From NCBI GenBank assembly GCA_964402715.1, contig CAYODJ010000007.1, forward strand, positions 17,364 through 81,363: DNA of 64,000 bases. Reading direction: 5' to 3'. This DNA comes from CALXOD01 sp964402715. Its GTDB lineage: Bacteria; Verrucomicrobiota; Lentisphaeria; Victivallales; Victivallaceae. The position numbers and the translations under genes were made by a program. Within the stretch, counting starts at the first letter, position 1. Each line of letters starts with the position of its first letter. This document shows, piece by piece, positions 17,484 through 26,388 of the stretch. Under the pieces are notes generated by a model. The model made no database searches, was not told the origin of the DNA, and was given only the letters and a program-made list of their open reading frames with translations.

Positions 17484-17756
17484 TCACTCGGAGTCTTCGC
17501 CCTGGGGCGTCGCGTCCGGAGTGAAGTCCTGCCACTCGCCCGACTGCCCGTCGTCCTTGGAGAGGATCTTGATTTTCCGTTCCATGGCGCCGAGCCGGGC
17601 GCGGCAGAGGTTCAGCAGACGGCTGCCGGTCTCGTAGTCGGAGATCATGTTTTCCAGCGGCAGATTGCCGCTTTCCATTTTCGCAACGAGTTGCTGAAGG
17701 CGGGAGATTGCTTCCTCGAATGTCAGTTTTTCGAATTCCTTATTCGTCGCGGTCAT
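17484..17756 (-). CDS. xseB: Exodeoxyribonuclease VII small subunit
   Basis: This 90-residue protein has the XseB helical hairpin: FEEAISRLQQLVAKMESGNL, then a PLEN-type turn, a helix ending in YETGSRLLNLCRARL and MERKIKIL. It associates with XseA to form the single-strand exonuclease VII. I chose the ATG at 17756, which gives the standard length. The partner xseA is not in this window, so the subunits are encoded apart. It lies convergent to the lipoprotein gene at 16880 and divergent from rimO. Confidence 0.88.
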   Translation of the reverse strand: MTATNKEFEKLTFEEAISRLQQLVAKMESGNLPLENMISDYETGSRLLNLCRARLGAMERKIKILSKDDGQSGEWQDFTPDATPQGEDSE

Positions 17757-17851
17757 GTCTCGCTTCTCCTTGATTTCAATGCAGGGCGGGGGAAAGCTAC
17801 CGCCGCCGCGTCTCTTTGTCAAGTGGATCACCGGGGATTTTGCAGGAGATC

Positions 17852-19237
17852 ATGAAAAAGGCAGATTCCGCGCAGCGTGAGAACGGCGCGTCCGGCGACA
17901 TGGTGTTCGCGGTCAGTCTGGGATGTCCCAAGAACCTGGTGGACACCGAGGTCATGATGGGATCTCTGTCCGCTTCTGGATACCGGCTGACGCTCGACGC
18001 GGAGGCGGCCTCCGTCTATCTGATCAACACCTGCGCCTTTCTGCCGGAGGCGCGGGAGGAGGCCTACGGCGCCATCCGCGACGCGGTCCGCTGGAAGAAG
18101 CGCGGAGCCGGCCGCCGCATCGTGGTGGCCGGCTGTCTGCCGGAGAGGGAGAGGGACGGTTCGCTGCGCGCCCGGTTCCCGCAGGTGGACTTCTGGACGA
18201 GGGTGGACGCGATACCGCGGCTGGCCGCGACGCTCGGCGGCGCCGCGCCGCCGGAATGCGGAGGTCCGCCGGAGTTCATGGCGGATCACACCATGCCGCG
18301 GCTGCTGCTGACGATGAGACATGTGGCCTATCTCAAGATTGCGGACGGATGCGACAACCGCTGCGCCTACTGTTCGATCCCGGGAATCCGGGGGAGGCTG
18401 AGAAGCCGTCCCGCCGCGTCGGTGCTGCTCGAGGCGCACCGTCTGATCGAGAGGGGCGTGCGCGAGCTGGTGGTGGTGGCGCAGGACGTCACCGCCTACG
18501 GACATGATCGCCCGGCGGACGGGGAGAATCTCGCATGTCTGATCCGCGCCCTGGACGCGCTGGACGGAGACTTCCGCGTGAGGCTGCTCTACACGCATCC
18601 GGCGCATTACACGGCGGATTTCATAAGGGCGGTCGCCGGAAGCGGGCATGTGACGCCGTATCTCGACATCCCGCTGCAGCACATCAACGACGGGATTCTC
18701 CGCAGGATGGGCCGCGGGGCCGGCCGCCTCCGCGTGGAGAAACTTCTGCGGACGCTGCGGGACAGCATCCCCGGACTGGTGCTGCGCACCACGTTCATCG
18801 CGGGACTTCCGGGGGAGACGGACGCGGAATTCGAGGAACTGGCCGCGTTCATGCGGGAACAGCGTTTCGAGAGATGCGGAATTTTCATCTTCTCCCCGGA
18901 GGAGGGGACGCCTGCGGCGGCGATGCCGCGGCAGGTGCCTTTCGAGGTCGCGGCGGAACGCGGCAGAGAGCTGATGCGGATGCAGCGGAAAATCATGCTG
19001 TCCCGCAACCGCGAGTGGATCGGCCGCACCGACCGCGTGCTGGTCGACGCCGTCGAAGGAGACATGGCGTTCGGCAGGGGGACCGCGGACGCGCCGGACA
19101 TAGACGACCGCGTGGTGATTTCTGACGGCGGAGGCTTGAAAGCCGGAAATTTTTATGATATAGTCATAACCGGGGCGGACGCGTATGAATTCCGCGGCCG
19201 CCGCAGGACCGGGACGGACGGAGACGGCGCTGACTGA
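17852..19237 (+). CDS. rimO: Ribosomal protein S12 methylthiotransferase RimO
   Basis: This 461-residue radical SAM enzyme methylthiolates an aspartate of ribosomal protein S12. Three domains follow in order: an N-terminal MTTase domain with AVSLGCPKNLVDTE, the radical SAM domain with DGCDNRCAYCSIPGIRG (CxxxCxxC) near residue 165, and a C-terminal TRAM domain (about 395-455). The SLGCPKN motif separates RimO from MiaB. The ATG at 17852 has CAGGAG upstream, better than earlier in-frame codons. pgsA follows 18 bases later. Confidence 0.95.
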   Translation: MKKADSAQRENGASGDMVFAVSLGCPKNLVDTEVMMGSLSASGYRLTLDAEAASVYLINTCAFLPEAREEAYGAIRDAVRWKKRGAGRRIVVAGCLPERERDGSLRARFPQVDFWTRVDAIPRLAATLGGAAPPECGGPPEFMADHTMPRLLLTMRHVAYLKIADGCDNRCAYCSIPGIRGRLRSRPAASVLLEAHRLIERGVRELVVVAQDVTAYGHDRPADGENLACLIRALDALDGDFRVRLLYTHPAHYTADFIRAVAGSGHVTPYLDIPLQHINDGILRRMGRGAGRLRVEKLLRTLRDSIPGLVLRTTFIAGLPGETDAEFEELAAFMREQRFERCGIFIFSPEEGTPAAAMPRQVPFEVAAERGRELMRMQRKIMLSRNREWIGRTDRVLVDAVEGDMAFGRGTADAPDIDDRVVISDGGGLKAGNFYDIVITGADAYEFRGRRRTGTDGDGAD

Positions 19238-19255
19238 AGCTCTCGAGGACGACGG

Positions 19256-19873
19256 ATGAATTTGCCGAACATACTGACGATGGGGCGGATAGTGGTGGTG
19301 ATGATATTCGTCGTCCTTGCGGCCAACGCGGGCAAGGTCTTCTTCCCCGACGGAAACATGCCGGACAGGATTCTGATCATCCGCATGAGCGCCTACACGC
19401 TGGCGATTCTGGCCGGCGTGACCGACCTTCTGGACGGCTACCTCGCCAGGAAGTGGAAGCAGACCACCGACTTCGGCGCACTGATGGATCCTCTGGCGGA
19501 CAAGATATTCATCACGGCGACGATGCTGATGGCGGTCGAATATCAGCTGATGGCCGCGTGGATAGCCGTGCTGGTGATCAGCCGCGAGTTCATGGTGACC
19601 GGGCTGCGGACGATCGCCGCCAGACGCGGAATCGTCATTCCGGCGGATCGCTGGGGGAAACTGAAGACTTCCCTGCAGATGCTGATGCTGGCGTTGGCCG
19701 GGGCGTCGTGGGTCGGCTGGTTCGATCTGCACCGCACGGTGGTCGCGGGAATCCGTCTGTGGAACATCTGGATGATTTTCCTCATCGGGGTCGTGTCGGT
19801 GACGGTGTTCTCCGGCGTCGGCTACTTCGTCCGCTACCGCGGCGTCTACATGGGCGACTCCGGGAGCGCCTGA
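19256..19873 (+). CDS. pgsA: CDP-diacylglycerol-glycerol-3-phosphate 3-phosphatidyltransferase
   Basis: This 205-residue inner-membrane enzyme makes phosphatidylglycerol phosphate. The CDP-alcohol phosphatidyltransferase motif is complete: DGYLARKWKQTTDFGALMDP followed by LADK (DGxxAR, then G-x3-D-x3-D). About five to six hydrophobic helices are seen. PgsA is the best fit because of the MNLPNILTMGRI start, although related phosphatidyltransferases share the motif. It lies 18 bases downstream of rimO and is followed by a hairpin and T run. Confidence 0.92.
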   Translation: MNLPNILTMGRIVVVMIFVVLAANAGKVFFPDGNMPDRILIIRMSAYTLAILAGVTDLLDGYLARKWKQTTDFGALMDPLADKIFITATMLMAVEYQLMAAWIAVLVISREFMVTGLRTIAARRGIVIPADRWGKLKTSLQMLMLALAGASWVGWFDLHRTVVAGIRLWNIWMIFLIGVVSVTVFSGVGYFVRYRGVYMGDSGSA

Positions 19874-19878
19874 CACGC

Positions 19879-19919
19879 CCGCCGGCGCCGGCCGGCGGTT
19901 TCCTCCCGTGTTTTTTTTT
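19879..19919 (+). terminator. Possible terminator after pgsA
   Basis: CCGCCGGC (19879-19886) pairs with GCCGGCGG (19891-19898) around a four-base loop. A run of nine T follows at 19911-19919. The gap of about 12 bases between stem and T run is longer than ideal. Confidence 0.5.
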
Positions 19920-19967
19920 CAGCGTCTTCTTCTTCGCGCCGCCGCCGCGGACGCGGTGTTCGGACAG

Positions 19968-19996
19968 TTGCAATGATGCGGTTGTTGAGCTAAATT
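19968..19996 (+). promoter_or_regulatory. Promoter of the hexosamine salvage operon
   Basis: TTGCAA (19968-19973), 17-base spacer and TAAATT (19991-19996), about 60 bases upstream of the first gene of the operon. A second AT-rich TATATC lies at 20035-20040. Confidence 0.5.
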
Positions 19997-20056
19997 AGTG
20001 GAATTCTGTGTCGTGACTTCTTGTTTTTGCACAGTATATCACACGGAGTGGAAGCG

Positions 20057-20968
20057 ATGGATGTGACGCTGCTGGTGCTCGCCGCCGGCATGGGCAGCCG
20101 GTACGGCGGCCTGAAGCAACTGGAGCGGGTCGGACCGTCGGGCGAGACGCTGATGGACTACTCCGTGTACGACGCGGTCCGCGCCGGCTTCGCCAGGGTG
20201 GTGTTCGTCATCAGGAAGGACATGGAGCGGGAATTCTGCGGCGCGGTGCTCGACAGGTACGCGGGCGCGGTCGACGTCGCTTACGTGTTTCAGTCGCCGG
20301 ACGATCTTCCCGGCGGCTTCTCCGCGCCCGCGGGGCGCGTCAAGCCGTGGGGGACGGGACAGGCCGTCTACGCGGCCAGGAAGGCGCTGAACGGGCCTTT
20401 CGCCGTGATCAATGCGGACGACTTCTACGGGGCGGAGAGTTTTTCAAAACTGGCCTCGCATCTGAGAAACTGCAGACAGGACGCGCCGGTCGACTGCTGC
20501 ATGTGCGGCTTCACCATGAGGAACACGCTGTCTCCGAACGGTCCGGTGTCCAGGGGCATCTGCCGCGTGGACCGGGAGTGGAATCTGATCGGCGTCACGG
20601 AGCACACGAAACTGGCGGAGAGCGGGCCGGGAACGGTCGTGAGCAGTCTGCCGGACGGAGGCGAGGAGCTCTTCACCGGGGACGAGATCGTGTCGATGAA
20701 CTGCTGGGGTTTCGCGCCGTCGCTGTTCGACGGGCTGGAGCGGCTGCTGTCGGAGTTTCTGAGGAGGCACGGAACGGAACCCGGGCGCGAGTTCTACATT
20801 CCGGACGCGGTCGCGGATCTGATCGCCGACAGGAGCGCGTCGGTGCGCGTGCTGCCCACCGGGGGGAAATGGCTGGGCGTCACCTACAGGGAGGATCTTC
20901 CCCGGGCGTCGGCGGAGATTCGGCGGCTGGTTTCCGCCGGAGTCTACCCGGACAGGCTGTTTTCATAA
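20057..20968 (+). CDS. Sugar-1-phosphate nucleotidyltransferase
   Basis: This 303-residue NTP-transferase-fold protein has the nucleotide-binding loop LAAGMGSRYGGLKQL at its N-terminus, GTGQAVYAARKAL near residue 105 and the metal-binding INADDFYG near 120. It should transfer UMP (or another NMP) from NTP to a sugar 1-phosphate. Because the next gene encodes a NahK-like kinase that would supply HexNAc-1-phosphate, UDP-HexNAc formation is the likely job; that is inference from context. Starting at ATG 20057 places the loop directly at the N-terminus. It lies 30 bases before the kinase. Confidence 0.85.
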   Translation: MDVTLLVLAAGMGSRYGGLKQLERVGPSGETLMDYSVYDAVRAGFARVVFVIRKDMEREFCGAVLDRYAGAVDVAYVFQSPDDLPGGFSAPAGRVKPWGTGQAVYAARKALNGPFAVINADDFYGAESFSKLASHLRNCRQDAPVDCCMCGFTMRNTLSPNGPVSRGICRVDREWNLIGVTEHTKLAESGPGTVVSSLPDGGEELFTGDEIVSMNCWGFAPSLFDGLERLLSEFLRRHGTEPGREFYIPDAVADLIADRSASVRVLPTGGKWLGVTYREDLPRASAEIRRLVSAGVYPDRLFS

Positions 20969-20998
20969 ATTTCTGCGACAGACGTGCGGGATTGCGGC

Positions 20999-22096
20999 AT
21001 GACCCAGAAGAAACTCAGAAACATCTGCGAACAGTTCAAGATCTATGGAGACTACGTGGTGTCGGTTCCGTTCGGGACCGGGCATATCAACGACACCTAT
21101 CAGGTCACCTATGATCAGGGCGGCGTCCGGCTGCACTACACTCTTCAGCGCATCAATCAGAACGTCTTCCATCATCCCGTGCAGGTGATGGAGAACATCG
21201 ACAGAGTCACCCAGCACGTGCTGCGCAAGATCCGGGCCAGCGGGCAGAACACGCGGAAGCGCACCATCCGGCTGCTGGAGTCCAGGGCGGGGCTGCCCTA
21301 TGTCCAGGATTCCGACGGGGAGTACTGGCGGATGTACATCTTCATCGAGAACGCGCGCACGTACGACGTGCTCGAAAGCGCCGATCAGGCGTATCAGGCG
21401 GCCCGCACTTTCGGGATATTCCAGCTGGATCTCGTCGATCTCCCCGGGCCGCGTCTGCACGAGACGATCATCGATTTCCACAACACTCCCAAGCGGATCG
21501 AAACGCTGAAGAAAGTCGTCGCCGCGGATCCCTGCGGCCGGGTGAAGTCGGTGCACCGCGAGATTGATTTCGCGCTCTCCCGCAGCGACGAGGCGGGACT
21601 GCTGCTGCGGCTCAACGCCGAGGGTCTGATTCCGGAACGGATCACCCACAACGACACGAAGCTGAACAACGTGCTCGTCGACGACGTCTCGGGGCAGGGA
21701 ATCTGCGTGATCGACCTGGACACGGTCATGCCCGGACTGGCGAACTACGACTTCGGCGACATGGTGCGCTCGGGCACCAGTCCCGTCGCCGAGGACGAGC
21801 GCAATCTCGAGCTGGTCACCATGCAGTTTCCGATGTTCGAGGCTCTGCTGCGGGGCTACATGTCGACTGCGGGAAAGTTTCTGCTCCCCGAGGAGCGGGA
21901 GCAGCTGCCTTTCTCCGGAAAGCTCGTCGCGCTGGAGCTGGGGGTGAGGTTCCTCACCGACTATCTGGAGGGGGATGTCTATTTCAAGACGGATCGCGAC
22001 AATCATAATCTGGATCGCTGCCGGACACAGTTCAAACTGATGGAGTCCATGGAGGCGCAGTTCGATAAGATGCACGCCCTGCTGAGATCTCTCTAG
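20999..22096 (+). CDS. N-acetylhexosamine 1-kinase-like phosphotransferase
   Basis: This 365-residue protein has an aminoglycoside-phosphotransferase (APH) kinase fold. The catalytic loop reads ITHNDTKLNNVLVDD and the metal-binding segment IDLDTVMPGLANYDFGD, equivalents of the H-x-D-x4-N and D-x-D motifs. N-terminal FGTGHINDTYQV and LQRINQNVFHHP are typical of NahK-related proteins, which phosphorylate GlcNAc/GalNAc at C1; some database relatives carry misleading mucin-desulfatase names. An in-frame GTG at 20984 is possible, but ATG 20999 is preferred. The neighbours support HexNAc salvage. Confidence 0.85.
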   Translation: MTQKKLRNICEQFKIYGDYVVSVPFGTGHINDTYQVTYDQGGVRLHYTLQRINQNVFHHPVQVMENIDRVTQHVLRKIRASGQNTRKRTIRLLESRAGLPYVQDSDGEYWRMYIFIENARTYDVLESADQAYQAARTFGIFQLDLVDLPGPRLHETIIDFHNTPKRIETLKKVVAADPCGRVKSVHREIDFALSRSDEAGLLLRLNAEGLIPERITHNDTKLNNVLVDDVSGQGICVIDLDTVMPGLANYDFGDMVRSGTSPVAEDERNLELVTMQFPMFEALLRGYMSTAGKFLLPEEREQLPFSGKLVALELGVRFLTDYLEGDVYFKTDRDNHNLDRCRTQFKLMESMEAQFDKMHALLRSL

Positions 22097-22111
22097 GGCA
22101 ACGGAGGATGT

Positions 22112-23029
22112 ATGCGTGTTCTGATTACAGGAGGCGCCGGATTCATCGGCAGCCATATCGCCGAGCATTTTCAGGGGACGGCGGAGGTCCGCGTGCTGGA
22201 CAATCTGCGTTCCGGATCGCAGGCCAACCTGGCCTCGATGAAGGTCGAATTCATGCAGGGCGACGTTCGGGACAGGACGGCCGTCGCGGCGGCTGTGGAC
22301 GGAGTCGACTACGTGTTCCACCTGGCCGCGATGAGCAGCGTGCCGGAGTCGATGCAGAAGATCATGGAATGCGTCGAGGTGAACGTGCAGGGGACGGTGA
22401 TCGTGCTCGAGGAGGCGGCGCGCGCCGGCGTGAAGAAGCTCTGCTTCAGTTCCAGCGCGGCCGTGTACGGCGGCGGCGACGGGACGCCCAGGCGGGAGAC
22501 GATGACTCCGGCTCCGAAAAGTCCCTACGCGATCACCAAGCTCGACGGGGAGTACTACTGCGGCCTGTTCACCGACTCCGGGCGTCTGCGGACGGTCTGT
22601 CTCCGTTATTTCAACGTCTTCGGCCCGAGGCAGAATCCCGGCAGCAGCTACGCCGCGGCGATCCCGATTTTCGCGTCGAACGCCGCCGCCGGGAGGCCGA
22701 TCGAGATCTACGGAGACGGCGAGCAGACGCGGGATTTCATCTATGTGAAGGACGTCGCGGCGGCCAACGCCTTTTTCGCCATGAACGAGCGCACCGGAGT
22801 GTACAACGTCGGATACGGCGGCGGGACGTCCGTCAACAGTCTGCTGTGCGAGGTGCTGCGGCTTACGGGATCCGGTTCGCGGGTGTCGTATCTGCCGGAA
22901 CGCGCGGGGGACATCCGCTTCTCCACCGCGGACGTGAGCAAGCTGCGCGCGACGGGTTTCCGGACGGCGCATACGTTCGAGGACGGGTTGCGAACCACGG
23001 TCGAGTATTTCACCAGGGGAAATCGCTAG
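22112..23029 (+). CDS. NAD-dependent UDP-sugar epimerase (GalE/WbpP type)
   Basis: This 305-residue short-chain dehydrogenase/reductase of the extended class has the NAD-binding ITGGAGFIGSH, a serine/Y-x3-K catalytic set (FSSSAAVYG; SPYAITKLDGEYYC) and RYFNVFGPRQNP. The length and the FGPRQNP segment fit UDP-glucose/UDP-N-acetylglucosamine 4-epimerases, especially the WbpP-like group. In this operon it would interconvert UDP-GalNAc and UDP-GlcNAc. A GGAGG sequence precedes the ATG, 16 bases after the kinase stop. Confidence 0.87.
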   Translation: MRVLITGGAGFIGSHIAEHFQGTAEVRVLDNLRSGSQANLASMKVEFMQGDVRDRTAVAAAVDGVDYVFHLAAMSSVPESMQKIMECVEVNVQGTVIVLEEAARAGVKKLCFSSSAAVYGGGDGTPRRETMTPAPKSPYAITKLDGEYYCGLFTDSGRLRTVCLRYFNVFGPRQNPGSSYAAAIPIFASNAAAGRPIEIYGDGEQTRDFIYVKDVAAANAFFAMNERTGVYNVGYGGGTSVNSLLCEVLRLTGSGSRVSYLPERAGDIRFSTADVSKLRATGFRTAHTFEDGLRTTVEYFTRGNR

Positions 23030-23083
23030 GCGTCCCCGCGCCTTTCGATCCTGCGTCAACAAACAAAAAGCAAGGTGAGGAAA

Positions 23084-23875
23084 ATGGAAGTAGTCATTCG
23101 CCCGACCACCGAATCCGCAGTCAAACTGACCGCCACACTGATCGCCGACGCGCTCAGGGCGAAGCCGAACATCTGCCTCGGACTCGCCACGGGGCGGACC
23201 ATGGAGGCCGTCTACGCCGAGCTCGCCAGGATGCACAGGCAGGAGTATCTCGACTTCTCGCTCGCGCGCTCCTTCAATCTGGACGAATACATCGGTCTCG
23301 GGCCGGACAACAAGAACTCGTACCGGTATTACATGAACTACCACCTGTTCAACAACATCAACATCGACAAGCGCAACACATGTCTGCCCAACGGTCTGAC
23401 CGACGACATCGAGCACGAGGGCGAGCGCTACGAACAGGCGATCCGGGACGCCGGCGGCATCGACATCCAGCTGCTCGGCATCGGCCGCGACGGCCACATC
23501 GGTTTCAACGAGCCGCTGTCCTCGCTGGCGTCCCGCACCCGCGCCAAGGCGCTGACGCCGGAGACTTTCGCGCAGAATTCGCCTCTCTTCGACCGTCCGG
23601 AGGACATGCCCAAACGCGCTTTCACCATGGGGGTCGGCACCATTCTGGACGCGCGCAACATCATCATGCTGGTGACGGGCAGCGAGAAGGCGAAAATCCT
23701 GGCCGCCGCGGTGGAGGGACCGGTCACGTCCATGATTTCCGCCACGGCGCTGCAGCTGCATCCGCGGGCCGTGGTGGTGGCCGACGAGGAGGCCGGAGCC
23801 CTGCTCAAGGGGCGCGAGTATTACGACTGGATTTTCCAGAACGAGCCGAAATGGTCGGCGTACAAGAATATCTGA
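23084..23875 (+). CDS. nagB: Glucosamine-6-phosphate deaminase
   Basis: This 263-residue enzyme converts glucosamine-6-phosphate to fructose-6-phosphate and ammonia. The signature LLGIGRDGHIGFNEP contains catalytic Asp and His residues, with LATGRTMEAVY near the N-terminus and NLDEYIGL near residue 67. The length is normal for hexameric NagB. GTG at 23075 and ATG 23084 are both in frame; GGTGAGGAAA favours the ATG. It closes the hexosamine operon and feeds salvaged sugar into glycolysis. A terminator follows. Confidence 0.93.
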   Translation: MEVVIRPTTESAVKLTATLIADALRAKPNICLGLATGRTMEAVYAELARMHRQEYLDFSLARSFNLDEYIGLGPDNKNSYRYYMNYHLFNNINIDKRNTCLPNGLTDDIEHEGERYEQAIRDAGGIDIQLLGIGRDGHIGFNEPLSSLASRTRAKALTPETFAQNSPLFDRPEDMPKRAFTMGVGTILDARNIIMLVTGSEKAKILAAAVEGPVTSMISATALQLHPRAVVVADEEAGALLKGREYYDWIFQNEPKWSAYKNI

Positions 23876-23897
23876 ACCGACGGCGGAAGCCGCGACG

Positions 23898-23946
23898 CGG
23901 AAGAGAGGATTTCACACGTCTTCTCTTCCGTTTTTTCAATCCCGTG
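23898..23946 (+). terminator. Rho-independent terminator after nagB
   Basis: CGGAAGAGA (23898-23906) pairs with TCTCTTCCG (23932-23940) around a 25-base loop. Six T follow at 23941-23946. Confidence 0.75.
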
Positions 23947-24003
23947 CAGGACCGTCTCCGGTCCTGAGCGCGAACGGGGCAATCCGGAAGGATCTGGTGT
24001 TCA

Positions 24004-25419
24004 ATGAGCGACTGTGAAGTGCGTTTCGACGCGGAGGATCTTGTCCGCGCCACAGGCGGCGCGTGGCGGCGAGGCGAGGCGACGGCCGGGCTCGTCGGTG
24101 TCTGCACGGATACGCGCCTGCCGCTCGCCGGCAGGCTGTTTCTGGCGCTGCGCGGGGAAAAATTCGACGCCCATGATTTCCTGGAGCGCGCCGTGTCGGC
24201 GGGCGCGTCCGCGCTCTGCGTCGCCGCCGGCAGGGCGGACAGAATTCCGGCGGACTGTCCCGTTCCGGTGCTGCTGGTGGGCGATACGCTGGACGCCTAC
24301 AGATCCCTCGGGCGTTTCCATCGGCTGCGTTTTCCCGATCTGCGCCTGGCCGCGGTGACCGGCAGCGTGGGCAAGACCAGCGTCAAGGAGATGCTGCGCG
24401 CGATTTTCATTGCGGCCTGCGGCGGAGACGATGAAGCGGTTCTGGGCACCGCGGGAAACACCAACAACCAGATCGGGGTGCCGCAGAATCTGCTGCGCGT
24501 CAACGGGAAGCGCCGGTTTGCGGTGATCGAGATGGGAACCAGTCAGCCCGGGGAAATCGAGCCTCTGAGCCGCGCGGCGATGCCGGAATGCGCGGTGATC
24601 AGCGCGATCGCGCCGTGCCATCTCGAACATCTGGGGTCGCTGGAGGGCGTGGCCCGTGAGAAGGCGCACGTGTTCGACGGCGTTCTCCCCGGCGGGACGG
24701 CGGTGTTCCCCGCGATCTGTCCCGGAAAGGAAATTCTGCAGGAACGCGCGAAGGAGCTGCATGTCTGCCGGTTCGGACGGCAGGGTTCCGGAGCCGACGT
24801 GACATGGGAATACATGGAGGGGAATCTGTCCGGCAGCAGATTCCGGCTGCACATGGAGGGTCGGTGCAGGGAGATCCGCTGGAGTCTGTCCGGCGAACAT
24901 CAGGCGCAGAACGCCGCGGCGGCCGCGGCGGCCGCGCTGGCGATGGGCATCTCCGCCGACGACGTCGCCGCAGGCCTGGCGGGAACGGCGCTGCCGGGCA
25001 TGCGCATGGCGCGCAGGGAGACGGGCGGGGTGGTGTATGTGAACGACGCGTACAACGCCAGTCCCGCGAGCATGGTCGCCGCACTGAGGCAGATGGCGGA
25101 GAGCGTGCCCTCGCGCCGGCTGGTCCTGGTCCTGGGGGACATGCTGGAGCTGGGCGCAGCGGAGGCGTCGGAGCACAGGAGGATCCTGGAGATGGCGGGG
25201 GATCTGCTGCCGGAGGCCCGCGTTCTCGCGGTCGGACCGCGCTTCGCCGACGCCGCGGCGGCGGAGGGTCGGCCGGACGTCGTCCGTGCGGACGACAGCG
25301 TCTCCGCGGCGGCCGTCCTGGCGGGGATTGTGCGTCCGGGGGATGTGGTTTTTCTGAAGGGATCCCGCGGCATGGCCATGGAAAAAGCGCTCCCGGACGA
25401 ATGCCGCGACGTTCATTGA
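24004..25419 (+). CDS. murF: UDP-MurNAc-tripeptide-D-alanyl-D-alanine ligase
   Basis: This 471-residue cytoplasmic Mur ligase adds D-Ala-D-Ala to UDP-MurNAc-tripeptide in peptidoglycan synthesis. The ATP-binding loop is AAVTGSVGKTSVKEML near residue 120, and GTAGNTNNQIGVP, typical of MurF, follows. The central region reads VIEMGTSQPGEIEPL and the C-terminal domain VYVNDAYNASPASM. Length is normal. No other mur/fts genes adjoin it, so the dcw cluster is broken up in this genome. Confidence 0.93.
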   Translation: MSDCEVRFDAEDLVRATGGAWRRGEATAGLVGVCTDTRLPLAGRLFLALRGEKFDAHDFLERAVSAGASALCVAAGRADRIPADCPVPVLLVGDTLDAYRSLGRFHRLRFPDLRLAAVTGSVGKTSVKEMLRAIFIAACGGDDEAVLGTAGNTNNQIGVPQNLLRVNGKRRFAVIEMGTSQPGEIEPLSRAAMPECAVISAIAPCHLEHLGSLEGVAREKAHVFDGVLPGGTAVFPAICPGKEILQERAKELHVCRFGRQGSGADVTWEYMEGNLSGSRFRLHMEGRCREIRWSLSGEHQAQNAAAAAAAALAMGISADDVAAGLAGTALPGMRMARRETGGVVYVNDAYNASPASMVAALRQMAESVPSRRLVLVLGDMLELGAAEASEHRRILEMAGDLLPEARVLAVGPRFADAAAAEGRPDVVRADDSVSAAAVLAGIVRPGDVVFLKGSRGMAMEKALPDECRDVH

Positions 25420-25512
25420 TCCGGGGCGTGACGCCGGCCGCCGTCCGGGCGCGAGCGTTCACGCCGGCGGCGGCGGAGTCCGTCCGCCGGGGTCGGCGCG
25501 TCCCTCCTGAGG

Positions 25513-25540
25513 TTGACAGCCCGTGAAGAGATGCTATGGT
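25513..25540 (+). promoter_or_regulatory. Promoter of the glycosyltransferase operon
   Basis: A consensus TTGACA (25513-25518), 16-base spacer and TATGGT (25535-25540), about 75 bases upstream of the ATG at 25615. Confidence 0.65.
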
Positions 25541-25614
25541 AAGTCGGGGGATCCGGGAGTCTGCGAGACGCCGGACTCCGGCGGCGGACATTCAATGAAG
25601 AGGGATGTGGTTCT

Positions 25615-26385
25615 ATGGAGCTGATACGCAGGAGTCTGTTGATCCTGAACCGTCCGCTTCCGGCGGCATGGCGTTCCGCCGCGCTAATCTCCGTGCTGCT
25701 TCTCGGCGTCGCGCTCAGGCTCGTCGCTCATTGTCAGGAACCGACCGTATCGCCGGACGGCACCGTCCTCATCTCGCTGGCGGAACGGTGGATTGAAACG
25801 GGACGCTATCCGTTCCACGCCTACCTGCCTTTCTATCCTTTTCTGATGAAACTGCTCATGCGCTGCGGCATGGGCGGTTACGCGGCCGGAATCTGCGTCA
25901 ATCTGACCCTGGGAAGTATGATGCCTCTGATCTGCTACGGCGTCATGCGCCAGATCGCGGTCCGCCCCGGCGTCGCACTGACGGCCGCCCTGCTGGCGGC
26001 GGTGAACCCGTCCGCGATCGAGCTGTCCGTCAACATACAGAGAGACATGCCTTATCTGATTTTTTCCGGCGCGGCCGTTTTCTTCGGGCTGTGCGGCATG
26101 AACCGCAGGAAATGGTACTGGTGGGTGTTCTGCGGGCTGTTTCTGGCTCCGGGGATCCTCTCGCGCTACGAGGCCGCGGAGCTGCTGCCCGTGTTCCTGT
26201 TATACTTTCCGGTCGCGGCGCTGCTGGGGGAGATCTCCTGGAGGAGGGCGGCGGTCTGTCTGCTGGCGCTGTCGCTTTCCGCGGCGGTTTTCCTGAGCGG
26301 CCTAATCGTGATCCTGGACATCGGCGAGCAGACCTGCAAGGCGTACAAGATACGCGCAAAGCGTGTCCTTTACAGGAAGTGCTGA
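25615..26385 (+). CDS. N-terminal half of a GT-C membrane glycosyltransferase
   Basis: This 256-residue polytopic membrane protein has about seven hydrophobic segments. Its first extracytoplasmic loop has the acidic motif SPDGTVLISLAERW near residue 45, as in PMT/ArnT-like GT-C transferases, which use polyprenyl-phosphate sugars. GT-C enzymes are normally 450-600 residues. Here the frame ends at TGA 26383, right after a hydrophobic helix and before a second half that continues in the same frame. It therefore appears to be the first half of a gene broken by a single stop codon, unless the family is naturally split. Confidence 0.65.
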   Translation: MELIRRSLLILNRPLPAAWRSAALISVLLLGVALRLVAHCQEPTVSPDGTVLISLAERWIETGRYPFHAYLPFYPFLMKLLMRCGMGGYAAGICVNLTLGSMMPLICYGVMRQIAVRPGVALTAALLAAVNPSAIELSVNIQRDMPYLIFSGAAVFFGLCGMNRRKWYWWVFCGLFLAPGILSRYEAAELLPVFLLYFPVAALLGEISWRRAAVCLLALSLSAAVFLSGLIVILDIGEQTCKAYKIRAKRVLYRKC

Positions 26386-26388
26386 GTT

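Noticed and set aside
20963..23761. A 932-codon minus-strand open frame over the hexosamine operon
   Set aside because: It has no domain, has His/Arg-rich composition, and lies antisense to three clearly functional genes.
26383..26385. Selenocysteine recoding at the TGA inside the GT-C gene
   Set aside because: No catalytic cysteine is expected at this place in GT-C enzymes, and I saw no convincing selenocysteine-insertion hairpin right after it. A nonsense mutation or a split gene is simpler.
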